NCBI GenBank assembly: GCA_016220095.1 | Contig: JACRIJ010000106.1 | Location: forward strand, 1 to 35,702 | DNA length: 35,702 bases | DNA from: Planctomycetota bacterium | GTDB lineage: Bacteria > Planctomycetota > MHYJ01 > JACQXL01 > JACRIJ01 | Reading direction: 5' to 3' | In this document: piece after piece, positions 9,347 to 17,545 of the stretch | How the letters are laid out: every line of letters starts with the position of its first letter | Position numbering within the stretch: position 1 is the first letter of the stretch | Notes under the pieces: generated by a model | The model's input: the letters and a program-made list of their open reading frames with translations, nothing else | Database searches by the model: none | Told to the model about the DNA's origin: nothing | Position numbers and translations under genes: made by a program

Positions 9347-10025
9347 ATTCTAAGGCGACAATCAGCGCAATCTGTTTAATCAGTTGAAGCTCCCTGTAGC
9401 AAGCTACAGGGAATCTTCTCGTCTAAGGAAAACGAATATTGTATTGTGCCTGCTTACCCTGCAGTCCTTCGCTACGGCTCAGGATAAACTCGCTGCAGGG
9501 AATTCGCAGGCAGTGACGATTAAATCTGTTGTTAAAATTCGTCGTCGTACGTATCCTGCCGCAGTAGTGGTTATTCTTTGTAAATGAAGGCGCCTACGGA
9601 CGATTATTCACATTGATAGGCAGGATGATTAGGATTACGTACGACATATCGCTGGTATTCGTGTGCATTCGTGGTTAAATAATGTTCGGCGTATCCTGTC
9701 AATCCTGCCGCAGTCCTGCGACCGAGCGGAGCGAAGGAAGCGGAGCGAAGGAAGTGAAACGAAGGGCTTATCCGATGTTAATTTCGTCGCCGTGTCGTCG
9801 TCTTCTGCAATTTGCCACAAATAAACACGAATGAACACCGAATAGTGGTCAGAGACCAGTGGATAATAATCAATAAACATATAGCTGAAGTCCTTGATTC
9901 GTGGCATTGGTGTTAATTCGTAGCCAATTAACGATTAGTCGTTCTTCGTGCCTTCGTGGCAGAAATCAGTATAAGCCGTCTTTTTCCGTGTATTCCGTGT
10001 GTTCCGTGGTAATAAATATCGTCAT
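9334..10025. repeat. Right arm of the inverted repeat around xylB, with nested insertions
   Basis: This is the inverse of 7347-7702, but longer. Relative to the left arm it carries three insertions: about 9385-9517, which contains two palindromes (9391-9412 and 9447-9512, the latter with TGCCTGC/GCAGGCA ends and an inner CCCTGCAG/CTGCAGGG stem); about 9566-9695, bounded by repeated GGCAGGAT motifs; and a short GAAGGAAGCGGAGC-type tandem block near 9720-9768. The outer end stops 18 bp short of the isomerase stop codon. No gene is visible in this 830-bp gap. Confidence 0.8.
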
Positions 10026-10043
10026 TTCGCAGTTATGTCTTAC

Positions 10044-11108
10044 TCACCTCGCGGCATATTTCCCGTACACTTTTTCAATGAATTTTTTATCAAGGCCGAG
10101 GGCTTCATAAACAATTTCGTAACACTTTATGGCATCCTTGTTTTTTCTTGCCCGCGCCAATGCGGCCAAATCCATCTTGTCAACCGTGCTCTCCATGAAT
10201 TCCCAGTGCAGGATGCTTCTTTTTATAGCTTCAGTCTGGTTTTCCGTATAAGGGAACAGGTCAAACCCCACGCGCTCGCCGTGTTTTCCGTAACCAGTCA
10301 TCCTGAGTTCCACGCACAACGCCAGGGTCTCCATGAAATTCATCGCGCCGGCCATATTATCGTCGTCAAACAATCCCCACCCGCTATTACCGTGGTGGTG
10401 TCCAAGGAGATTTTCCTTCGTCAAGAGCGCGGCGTATTCCGCAAGATTTTCGCCGTTCATTATAAGGTGCTGCCAATCCATGTTCACCTTGACGTTTGCC
10501 GTGTCCGTACCGAGTTCCTTTATTTTATTGATCACAAAAACCGTCATTCCTATGTTGCGCATGAGTATTTTCATTGCCGGTTCGCTGTTTTTATGTTCAA
10601 GCAGTACCGTTACTTTTTTGGAATTTGCGTATTCAACGACCTCCTGGATCGCCCCGATAAAGTAATCCCACATGTCCGAATATGACGCCTGAAACGGATA
10701 ATTATACCCTTCGCCGCCGGGCCAGATGATGAGTTTCGAACCGGTTTCACGGCACATATCAACGGCCTTTTTCACAATGGAAACCGCCTTTTCCCTCAAT
10801 TCCTTTTGCGGATTCGTAAAGCCGCCGAGGGCGAATTCCGGCATGCAGTGGAGCCCCATTGCGATAGCATAGATGTCATGAGGGCCGAGAATTTTCTTAA
10901 GTTTTTTAATATTGTCTTCGTTTATTTCGTTCGGATAATGGAATTCATAGCCGTCCACAAGGATCCCCAAGCGGTCAACCGCGCGGGCAGTCCTGTCTTC
11001 CATAGTCTCGCCAACAGCGGATTGATGATAACCGGCCGGCATAAACCTTGTTGCCAACGGGCTCAAAGCCCAGATACCGACGCTGTTTTTTACGCGTTGC
11101 TTTGCCAT
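10044..11108 (-). CDS. Xylose-isomerase-like TIM-barrel sugar isomerase
   Basis: A 354-residue protein of the AP-endonuclease-2/xylose isomerase superfamily. WPGGEGYNYPFQ (about 129-140) corresponds to the WGGREG signature of xylose isomerases. Probable metal ligands follow: the Glu of LLEHKNSEP (about 173), Asp and His in VNMDWQHLIMNGEN (about 203-216), and HHHGNSG with FDDDN (about 233-247). It is cytoplasmic with no signal. The AGGA ribosome site 7 nt before ATG supports the start. Lying upstream of xylB on the same strand, it plausibly converts D-xylose to D-xylulose. The family also contains rhamnose isomerases and keto-sugar epimerases, so the exact substrate is inferred from context. 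Confidence 0.75.
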   Translation of the reverse strand: MAKQRVKNSVGIWALSPLATRFMPAGYHQSAVGETMEDRTARAVDRLGILVDGYEFHYPNEINEDNIKKLKKILGPHDIYAIAMGLHCMPEFALGGFTNPQKELREKAVSIVKKAVDMCRETGSKLIIWPGGEGYNYPFQASYSDMWDYFIGAIQEVVEYANSKKVTVLLEHKNSEPAMKILMRNIGMTVFVINKIKELGTDTANVKVNMDWQHLIMNGENLAEYAALLTKENLLGHHHGNSGWGLFDDDNMAGAMNFMETLALCVELRMTGYGKHGERVGFDLFPYTENQTEAIKRSILHWEFMESTVDKMDLAALARARKNKDAIKCYEIVYEALGLDKKFIEKVYGKYAAR

Positions 11109-11138
11109 ACATTTTCCTTTCTGAAAACCACAGTGTCT

Positions 11139-11166
11139 ATATTAACAATTCGGGAAAAGATTGCAA
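11139..11166 (-). promoter_or_regulatory. Probable promoter of the sugar isomerase gene
   Basis: On the minus strand TTGCAA (11161-11166) and TAATAT (11139-11144) are separated by 16 bp and lie about 30 bp before the start codon. Both hexamers are imperfect, so this is a reasonable but unproven call. Confidence 0.4.
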
Positions 11167-11188
11167 CCATTTTATACAAGCGTCGGTA

Positions 11189-11353
11189 AGGCGTCAGTCA
11201 ACGGTGGTCTATGCCGTCTCCCCTCTATTAAGAGGGGCAGGGGGTGTGTTATCGTATCCACGACACACCTAACCCCTCTTGCGACTCGCGAGGAGTCCTG
11301 AGTGCAACGAAGGAATAGAGGGGAACTTTTCAAGCCACCGTTGACTTACGCCT
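11189..11353. repeat. MITE-like element of about 165 bp with terminal inverted repeats
   Basis: Ends 11189-11207 and 11335-11353 are inverted repeats matching at 18 of 19 positions. Inside, TCCCCTCTATTAAGAGGGG and GTGTGT/ACACAC arms form nested stems. The 10-bp sequence ACAAGCGTCG occurs directly on both sides (11176-11185 and 11355-11364), a few bases outside the ends, and may be a target-site duplication. It fills most of the gap between the divergent isomerase and M24-like genes (11109-11442), together with a repeat of the GATTCTAAGATT type at about 11378-11410. Confidence 0.7.
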
Positions 11354-11442
11354 CACAAGCGTCGTCGTAATCATAATCTTCCAATCTTAGAATCTTTTGT
11401 CTTAGAATCCGCAAAACATAGACAGTAGCGCCTGAAAATGTT

Positions 11443-12855
11443 ATGATTACGAGTATGGACAAAAAACACAAACTGATTGAAACCTGCTGGCCGGAATTCG
11501 GCGCCTGCAAACGTCCGCCCCGCCCTTCCGCGGATGAATTCCAGGGCAGGATAGACGCGGTCCTTAACATTATGAAAGAACGTAAATTGACGCATATCGT
11601 CGTATACGCCGACCGGGAGCATTTTGCCAACATGGCCTATCTTACGGGTTTTGACCCGCGTTTTGAAGAAGCCCTGCTGATTATATCCCCGGAGAAGACC
11701 CCACTTCTCGTCGTCGGCAATGAATGCGAAGGTTACCTTGCAATTTCGCCTCTCTACAATGCCGGCATGCTCAGGCATGAGCGCTTCCAGCCGTTTTCCC
11801 TGTTAAACCAACCGCGGAACAACAGCCGTTTCCTGTCTGAAATTTTTTCAAAAGAAGGCATCAACAGAAAATCCGCAGTCGGATGCATTGGCTCGAAATA
11901 CTTTTCAAGTCAAGAACACCCCTCCGGCGCACTCGCGTTGGACATCCCCGCATACATTGCGGATACACTGCGCGGCCTTACAGGCCGCAGTAAAGCAATA
12001 AACATTACGGACATATTCATGCATCCGGATTACGGACTGCGCACCTTCTGCTCTCCGGCTGAAATAGCATATTTTGAATACACGAATATCCTCGCCTCAG
12101 AAGGGATGAAACGCATAATAACCGGCATGCGCGAAGGCATGGAAGACCACGAGCTAATTAAGCTTGCCGGCTATAACGGCGAACCGTTGGGATGCCACAT
12201 GACGTTGGTAACGGGCGCGAACCGCAATTGCGGGCTCTCAGGGCCCATAGGCGCAAAAATCAGGCGCGGCGGCCCTTTCGCATCCAATATATGCTATTGG
12301 GGAAGCAATACCTGCCGCGCGGGCTGGCTCGCAAAATCCGCGAAAGACCTGCCGGCAAATACCCGCGGCTACATTACGGAATTTGCCGGGCCGTATTTTG
12401 AGGCAATGAACGGCTGGTTCAGACTTCTAAAAATTGGCACGCCCGGCGGCATTATTTCAAATTACATTTCGGAAAAACTGCCTTATGGCAAATTCGAAAT
12501 ATTCCTAAACGCGGGGCACTTAATTCATCTGGACGAATGGGTAAGCTCGCCGATATACCCGGGTTCAAAGGTAAAGATACATTCCGGCATGGTTATGCAG
12601 GCGGACGTAATCCCATCTTCGGACCAATATTTTTCCACAAGAATGGAGGACGGCTACGTCATAGCGGACGAAGCCCTGCGGCAGAGGATTCGGAAGCAAT
12701 TTCCGGACACTTACCAGAGGTGCCGAAAACGCAGGGAATTCATGTCTGGTGTCCTTGGAATAAACCTGCCCGAAGAAGTACTGCCGTTATCTAATATGCC
12801 CGCCATAGTGCCGCCGTTTATGCTGAGGCCTGAGACGATACTGGCAATGGACTAA
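11443..12855 (+). CDS. M24 (pita-bread fold) peptidase-like protein, substituted metal ligands
   Basis: 470 residues with the creatinase/prolidase arrangement: an N-terminal domain (about 25-190; VVYADREHFANMAYLTGFD is typical) and a C-terminal pita-bread domain (about 200-440). In active aminopeptidase P and prolidase, two Asp, one His and two Glu bind the dimetal centre. Here the region aligning with the two Asp reads FASNICYWGSNTCR, with Asn at both positions. His is kept in GHLIHLDEW, the first Glu position reads MQADV, and the last Glu is kept in TRMEDGY. Classical metallopeptidase activity is therefore doubtful; a creatinase-like or regulatory role is possible. The start may instead be ATG 11455; neither has a good ribosome site. 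It is the only plus-strand gene. Confidence 0.75.
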   Translation: MITSMDKKHKLIETCWPEFGACKRPPRPSADEFQGRIDAVLNIMKERKLTHIVVYADREHFANMAYLTGFDPRFEEALLIISPEKTPLLVVGNECEGYLAISPLYNAGMLRHERFQPFSLLNQPRNNSRFLSEIFSKEGINRKSAVGCIGSKYFSSQEHPSGALALDIPAYIADTLRGLTGRSKAINITDIFMHPDYGLRTFCSPAEIAYFEYTNILASEGMKRIITGMREGMEDHELIKLAGYNGEPLGCHMTLVTGANRNCGLSGPIGAKIRRGGPFASNICYWGSNTCRAGWLAKSAKDLPANTRGYITEFAGPYFEAMNGWFRLLKIGTPGGIISNYISEKLPYGKFEIFLNAGHLIHLDEWVSSPIYPGSKVKIHSGMVMQADVIPSSDQYFSTRMEDGYVIADEALRQRIRKQFPDTYQRCRKRREFMSGVLGINLPEEVLPLSNMPAIVPPFMLRPETILAMD

Positions 12856-12917
12856 AAACGAATTTAAGAATTAAGATTTAAGACTTGAGATTTTTCGATA
12901 TGGATAACCTTTCTGCA

Positions 12918-12944
12918 CAGGGCGAATACATAGTTTCGCCCCTA
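12918..12944 (+). repeat. 27-nt REP-like hairpin, copy A
   Basis: The unit starts CAGGGCGAA and ends TTCGCCCCTA around a short loop. Near-identical or compensated copies are at 19392-19418, 35470-35496 and 35535-35562. It lies in the convergent gap after the M24-like gene, followed by a TAACCC-type tract. Confidence 0.7.
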
Positions 12945-12987
12945 ACCCATAACCCTTAAACTCATAAAGCAACATAGCCGCACCTGT

Positions 12988-13130
12988 GCGCCTGCCTTTG
13001 CGCTCCGTCGCTGAAGCTTTGCCCGTCCTCCGCAGTCCCGATAAATCGGGACGGAGGATGGAGAGCGTAGGCGACCGAAGCGGCTTCCTCCTTTGCTATG
13101 GCTTCGGAGGACAAGCCGCGCAGGCAGGTA
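12988..13130. repeat. Palindromic element in the convergent gap
   Basis: Arms CCTGCCT (12991-12997) and AGGCAGG (13122-13128) bound a region whose centre forms a strong stem, TCCCGATAAATCGGGA at 13036-13051, extended outwards by CCTCCG/CGGAGG. It lies in the 335-bp gap 12856-13190 between the converging M24-like and cyclase genes and could act in both directions as a transcript-end structure. The rest of the gap is the copy-A hairpin and CCCTAAACTC-type low-complexity sequence. Confidence 0.65.
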
Positions 13131-13190
13131 AAATACGCGGAAGTTGCGGAATTAGACTCTAAACCCCAAAAACCCTAAACTCTTAAACTC

Positions 13191-15146
13191 CTATTCTTCT
13201 TTTAGCAACTTGCTCATTGCCGCAATGATTTCCTCGCCCTGGGAATAAAATCCCGCGGGAGTGCCGCCGACTCTCATTTCCGCAATATCATCGGCCAGCT
13301 TGCCCCTCGCGGCCTTCAGCATGTCCAGGGCCTTTTGCCGTTCTTCGCCGGCATCTTTCAGCAAGCCTGAAAAGAATTCCAATGCCTCTGTTACGGACGG
13401 TTCAAAATACTGCGGATTGATGTCCATAAGATTCATGCTATGGTACTTGAACAAATCAATATTCTCCAGCCCAATAGCCTCTTCAAGAGTGCGATAGGAA
13501 TTCACCCGCGCCTTGCCGTCTTCGCTGTACGCCCATTCCTCCAGCAAAGGCCTTATTTCAGGCATGAAATACCGCGCCAATATCATTCGCACTTCCTTAA
13601 TAATCTCGCTTTCATTCTGCCTGAGATTAAGAAATATGCCGTAACGGGAATAATCAATGTCTTTCTTCAACTCCTGCAATTTGCCCTGCCCTTCCGCCTC
13701 ATTAAAATACAACTTTGCGGCATCAACCAGACTGCTGTCCATCACGGGGTAAATCACGTTCATCAGGTGATATGCGAATTCTTCCGCGCCACTTATGCTA
13801 TTCTTGGCCTTTAGTATAAGGTATGCGTTACAACGTTCGGATTCGCGCGTCTCGGCCATCATCGCCCGAAGGTCATCTTTCATTTTTTGTCCGAAATAAT
13901 ATTCGGACACGAGTTTTCTCACGAGCGCCGCCCTGCCATCCGAAGGTGTAATCCTTGAGAGGAGTTTTTTTAGAAAATCAGAATATGTTTTATCGCCTTG
14001 CTTTACATGCTTATCGTGCAACTTAGAAAGCGCTTCAAGCGCGAGAAATTCCGAACCGAATTGCTTTGTAATATTGTAATCCACCGTTGCCTTCAACACC
14101 GCGAAGTCTTCGGGGTATTTGAGATACAATTCCTCAAGAATTCTATGCGCCATAACGGGATTGGAATTGAACGCATCCTCTATCTGCTCCAATTTATATT
14201 TAATTCTCAAACCATATAACGCACGCCCTGCCCCGGCATATTGTTCGGACAATTTTGAGAGGAACGCGTCAATATCATCGTATCTGCGGTTTTCCGCAAG
14301 GTATTTGGCCTGCATCTCCGCGGCTTTTCCAACAATATTGATTACCCTCTCATAGTCAACATTTTTACCTTTCAATACGTCTATCGCCTGGAGCGCGTCC
14401 AGAGGCCTGCCTTGCGCGATAAACGCCTCCGCATCCCGGAACGCCCTTCTTTCGCTTAACGTGGATATATACCACGCAAACGTTACAGCAGTTGCAATCG
14501 CAATCAACACCAGAACGGCCTTTTTATTAAACGCGAAAAAATACGGCCTTTCCGAATGAATATTGCCATTTGCGCCATATTTACCCGACTGCCACTTACT
14601 TATAAGGGATATATATTTCTCGGATTTTTCATCCTGGATTACCTTATAAACCTTAATTGCCTCTGCGAGGCCTTTGAGTTTTCGCCAACCGATCTCGCTT
14701 GAAGGTACTTCGCTTTTATTCATAGCGAGGTAAACCGCCTCGGTAAAGAAGATTTCATTCGCGTCGGTAATACCCTCTATACGAGCCGCGATATTGACTG
14801 CCTCGCCGAATACGTCGTTATCCTGCATCTGTACCTCGCCGGCATTAACGGCAATGCGGATTTCAATCTTCTCGTCATCCTTTATGGAGAGGTTATATTC
14901 CCTCATCTTATGCTGGATAAGGATTGCGCAGAGGACCGCGTTTGTCGGGCTTTCAAACACCGCCATAAAGGCATCGCCGATTGTTTTAATAACAGTACCG
15001 CCGAATTTAGCAATGACAGGACTGACCAGCTCGTGATGCCTTTTCAGCATGAGCGTAAGGCCATCGCGGGACTGCACGGACGTCTTTTCCGTAAATCCCT
15101 TGATATCGGTGAACATGATTGTAAGGACTTTGTTATTTGCAGTCAT
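13191..15146 (-). CDS. Class III adenylate cyclase with membrane anchor and TPR-like C-terminus
   Basis: ATG 15146 (MTANNKVLT) is preferred; an upstream in-frame TTG adds six residues. The 651-residue protein begins with a class III cyclase domain (about 8-175): metal-binding Asp in MFTDIKGFT, Lys and second Asp in VIKTIGDAFMAVF, and Asn/Arg transition-state residues in VFGEAVNIAARIEG. The Lys in TVIKTIGD suggests ATP rather than GTP as substrate. One membrane segment lies at about 208-230 (ALVLIAIATAVTFAWYI), followed by about 420 helical residues resembling TPR or similar repeats. The cyclase is thus cytoplasmic at the N-terminus with a helical region on the other side of the membrane, perhaps sensing a periplasmic partner. 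Product cAMP is inferred. Confidence 0.87.
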   Translation of the reverse strand: MTANNKVLTIMFTDIKGFTEKTSVQSRDGLTLMLKRHHELVSPVIAKFGGTVIKTIGDAFMAVFESPTNAVLCAILIQHKMREYNLSIKDDEKIEIRIAVNAGEVQMQDNDVFGEAVNIAARIEGITDANEIFFTEAVYLAMNKSEVPSSEIGWRKLKGLAEAIKVYKVIQDEKSEKYISLISKWQSGKYGANGNIHSERPYFFAFNKKAVLVLIAIATAVTFAWYISTLSERRAFRDAEAFIAQGRPLDALQAIDVLKGKNVDYERVINIVGKAAEMQAKYLAENRRYDDIDAFLSKLSEQYAGAGRALYGLRIKYKLEQIEDAFNSNPVMAHRILEELYLKYPEDFAVLKATVDYNITKQFGSEFLALEALSKLHDKHVKQGDKTYSDFLKKLLSRITPSDGRAALVRKLVSEYYFGQKMKDDLRAMMAETRESERCNAYLILKAKNSISGAEEFAYHLMNVIYPVMDSSLVDAAKLYFNEAEGQGKLQELKKDIDYSRYGIFLNLRQNESEIIKEVRMILARYFMPEIRPLLEEWAYSEDGKARVNSYRTLEEAIGLENIDLFKYHSMNLMDINPQYFEPSVTEALEFFSGLLKDAGEERQKALDMLKAARGKLADDIAEMRVGGTPAGFYSQGEEIIAAMSKLLKEE

Positions 15147-15208
15147 ATTAGTTTTATAACGCAACTTTAAAGTGATGCATCCAGTGCCGGAAGCGCTTTA
15201 TGAACGTT

Positions 15209-15245
15209 TTTTTGCCACGAATACGCACGAATGATCACGAATACG
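15209..15245. repeat. CACGAA-type short tandem repeat tract
   Basis: Several imperfect units of GCCACGAATACGCACGAAT type lie in the leader of the cyclase gene. Related tracts occur at 7400-7430, 9925-9960, 17330-17450, 19309-19333 and 31460-31480. Confidence 0.6.
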
Positions 15246-15288
15246 AACGGCATTTTGTGCGTAATCCTGTATATGTTGCACGATTATT

Positions 15289-15316
15289 ATTATAGCAATT
15301 GGCATTGACAAATCAA
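15289..15316 (-). promoter_or_regulatory. Promoter of the adenylate cyclase gene
   Basis: On the minus strand TTGATT (15311-15316), a 16-bp spacer and a perfect TATAAT (15289-15294) lie between the end of the metallophosphoesterase gene and the cyclase. This gives a leader of about 135 nt and suggests that the cyclase is transcribed separately from the respiratory cluster. Confidence 0.6.
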
Positions 15317-15350
15317 CTCTTTTTATTTCTTACGAATAAAGGCTCAGCAT

Positions 15351-16175
15351 TTAGTGCGATGTCTTCAGCCGGACCAAAAGAATATCCGGCCTTACCGTAA
15401 ACCTGAACGGAACCGCGGTTGTTCCGAATCCATTTGAAACCAAAACCTTTGTTTTCGCGGCATCTATCATGCCGCTCCTATACTTCCCTCCGTAACGCGA
15501 CGGCACCCACGGCGTCCAGATTCCAAACAAACTAACCTGCCCGCCATGCGTATGACCGCTGAACATTAAATCAATCTTGTCCGTGTCCAGGGTTTCCGCG
15601 AAATCCGGATTGTGCGAAACCAATATTACAAAATCATCCGGTTCTGCGTCTTCAATCGTCGGCGCAATATTCTGCGTATCAGTCCACAAATCGCCGACTC
15701 CCCCGATCTTTATTTTTGCGCCGTCTTTTTCTATCCATACGGCCTTATTATCCAGCTGTTCAATTCCCGCGTCAATCATGCATTCAGATGCCAATTCCGC
15801 GTCATACCAATGGTCGTGATTGCCAAGCACCCCGTATTTGCCCACCACCGGCCTTAGTTCACCCAGCTCCTTGAAACAAGGCCTGAAATACGCCGCGCTC
15901 TTGTACGCATAATCGCCGCCAAGTATTATGATATCAGGCGCAAGCTGATTGACCGTTTCAACCATATAGGCAATTTTCTCTTCCGTGATATTTGAACCCA
16001 AATGAATGTCTGCTATAAAAACAATTTTTGTGCCGTCAAAAGCATCAGGTATATCCTCATCTTTAAACTCAAACTCCCTGACCGTCCATAGTTCCGGCTC
16101 AAGTATGCAATAACAGCATCCCTGCAAAAAAATCATTGCCAAAAGCAGAACGGAACTGAATGCGCACTGTTTCAT
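15351..16175 (-). CDS. Lipoprotein metallophosphoesterase (YkuE/YaeI-like)
   Basis: The frame is open further upstream into actF, but ATG 16175 (MKQCAFSS) is the likely start: AAGGA lies 7 nt before it, and a lipoprotein signal (LLLAMIFLQGC) follows directly. The 274-residue product has the calcineurin-type metal motifs FIADIHLGS, GGDYA, LGNHDHWYD, VSHNPD and GHTHGGQ, complete and in order. The closest family pattern is the YkuE/YaeI-type membrane-associated phosphoesterases, some of which act on UDP-2,3-diacylglucosamine. Its start codon lies 2 nt after the actF stop, implying translational coupling and expression with the respiratory cluster. Substrate and any role in respiration are unknown. 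Confidence 0.87.
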   Translation of the reverse strand: MKQCAFSSVLLLAMIFLQGCCYCILEPELWTVREFEFKDEDIPDAFDGTKIVFIADIHLGSNITEEKIAYMVETVNQLAPDIIILGGDYAYKSAAYFRPCFKELGELRPVVGKYGVLGNHDHWYDAELASECMIDAGIEQLDNKAVWIEKDGAKIKIGGVGDLWTDTQNIAPTIEDAEPDDFVILVSHNPDFAETLDTDKIDLMFSGHTHGGQVSLFGIWTPWVPSRYGGKYRSGMIDAAKTKVLVSNGFGTTAVPFRFTVRPDILLVRLKTSH

Positions 16176-16177
16176 AT

Positions 16178-17167
16178 TCAATCCTTTTTCAATACTATCA
16201 TTGAAAACAAGACAGCCAAAACTGCCAATTCCACAGCCAAAACTGCCCAATTTACCCGTAAAACCGGCGCTACGAAAAATATCCTCTCTGCTAAAATCCC
16301 TGCCAATATCAATATTGACGCGCCGGCCACTGCAAAACGATTTGTCTTCATGCGGCGAGATATAAGCGCAATGAACGGAATTACAAACAACGCAAACAAT
16401 ACCGCGCAAGCCAGCTCTTTCACAGGCGTTACTGACATCCTATCTGTCAAAAAGCGCGTTTCCTCCGGAAGATTGCCGTACCATATCACAAGATACTGGC
16501 TGTACATCAGGCCCGCCCACAGAAGTGAAAAACCGAATATCATCAGCGCAGTGTCCCGCATGGCCGATTTTACTTCAATGCTGTCAGGCTCCTTCTTAGA
16601 TGCGAAAAAACAGTTTATGCCTGCAACAGCAAGCCCTGCATACACCGCTTCAACCGCAAAGTATCCGCCAAAAAGCGTGCTTGCCCACGGGTATTCCAGG
16701 CGCATTACCAGGTCAATCGCCGACATCGTCTGCGACATCATAAAAAACATCAAATACAAAACCGCATAAATATTTTTTACAGGGCTTTCCTTTAACGATT
16801 CAACCGCAAATTTTCGCGCCACTATAAAAGTCAAAAACAATGACAGGGTATTGCGCGCGATAAGGAATTCCTTATCCAGCCATGCGTTTGGAGCAACGTA
16901 ATCCGGATTGAACTGCCGCCACATTAAGGGGAACAATACGCATGACATTAATATCATCGGGCAAAAGGCAAACAGCCTTTTCTTGAGCGGAGATACCCAT
17001 TTGCCGCCTGCTATATCCACGGCCGCCACAAGGGCGACGGCCCCCTGGGACACCGCTATCAGCAGTGACAACGCGATGTTGAACGCCCCATCGGAAACGC
17101 CGCTGAAAATGGAAAAAACCGCTGTTGTCACAATAAACATCATAGCCAAGCCTAACCTGTTTTTCAT
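16178..17167 (-). CDS. actF: ACIII integral membrane subunit ActF-like
   Basis: A 329-residue hydrophobic protein with about nine or ten predicted membrane helices. In ACIII, ActF is an NrfD-type membrane subunit paralogous to ActC. Identification rests on polytopic character, remote similarity (for example MYSQYLVIWYGNLPEE, a stretch typical of ActF) and position at the end of the act genes. It is shorter than characterised ActF proteins, which exceed 400 residues. AAGGA lies 8 nt before ATG 17167. It is separated from actD by a 378-bp repeat-rich gap where actE would usually lie, and is followed by the coupled metallophosphoesterase gene. Confidence 0.78.
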   Translation of the reverse strand: MKNRLGLAMMFIVTTAVFSIFSGVSDGAFNIALSLLIAVSQGAVALVAAVDIAGGKWVSPLKKRLFAFCPMILMSCVLFPLMWRQFNPDYVAPNAWLDKEFLIARNTLSLFLTFIVARKFAVESLKESPVKNIYAVLYLMFFMMSQTMSAIDLVMRLEYPWASTLFGGYFAVEAVYAGLAVAGINCFFASKKEPDSIEVKSAMRDTALMIFGFSLLWAGLMYSQYLVIWYGNLPEETRFLTDRMSVTPVKELACAVLFALFVIPFIALISRRMKTNRFAVAGASILILAGILAERIFFVAPVLRVNWAVLAVELAVLAVLFSMIVLKKD

Positions 17168-17545
17168 CAGATAATTCCTTTACTTTTTCTGCCACTCCTT
17201 TATCCTTACAGGATCCTGCACAAGGACAGGATTCCATACAATAATATCAGCTTATAGCCGTCTTGGCGTGCTTAGCGATCTTTGCGGTTAAACCGTCGTC
17301 GTCGTTAACCGTACGACGAACGGAATAAACCACTGAATACACTGAACACACTGAAACGTATATGCCTTCGTTGCAAAAACCGGTAAAAGTCGTCGTTTTC
17401 CGTGTATTCTGTGTGTTCCGTGGTAAAATTATCGTCGTTTCGTTCTTCGTGACTTCATGCCTTCTCCCTTTTCTATAATATGCGTTTTCTGCGCGTCTCT
17501 GTGCGCTCTGTGGTTAAGTTTCGTGGCTCGTACGTTCTTTCTTCC
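17168..17545. other. Repeat-filled gap between actD and actF
   Basis: 378 bp with no intact gene. Positions 17330-17450 are ACTGAATACACTGAACAC and TTCCGTGTATTCTGTGTG-type tracts, related to the outer ends of the xylB-flanking arms. On the minus strand 17251-17180 is a 23-codon open stretch ending DPVRIKEWQKK-stop just before actF. It has a stop directly upstream and no start, so it may be the tail of a lost gene or chance. In many ACIII clusters this is where actE, a monoheme cytochrome gene, lies; no CxxCH motif is present here. Confidence 0.6.

Noticed and set aside
16176..16409. Upstream extension of the metallophosphoesterase frame
   Set aside because: It lies in actF and lacks a signal; the ATG at 16175 has a ribosome site and a lipobox directly after.
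17180..17251. 23-codon minus-strand stretch before actF as a gene
   Set aside because: It has no start codon and a stop directly upstream; kept only as a possible remnant of a lost gene.
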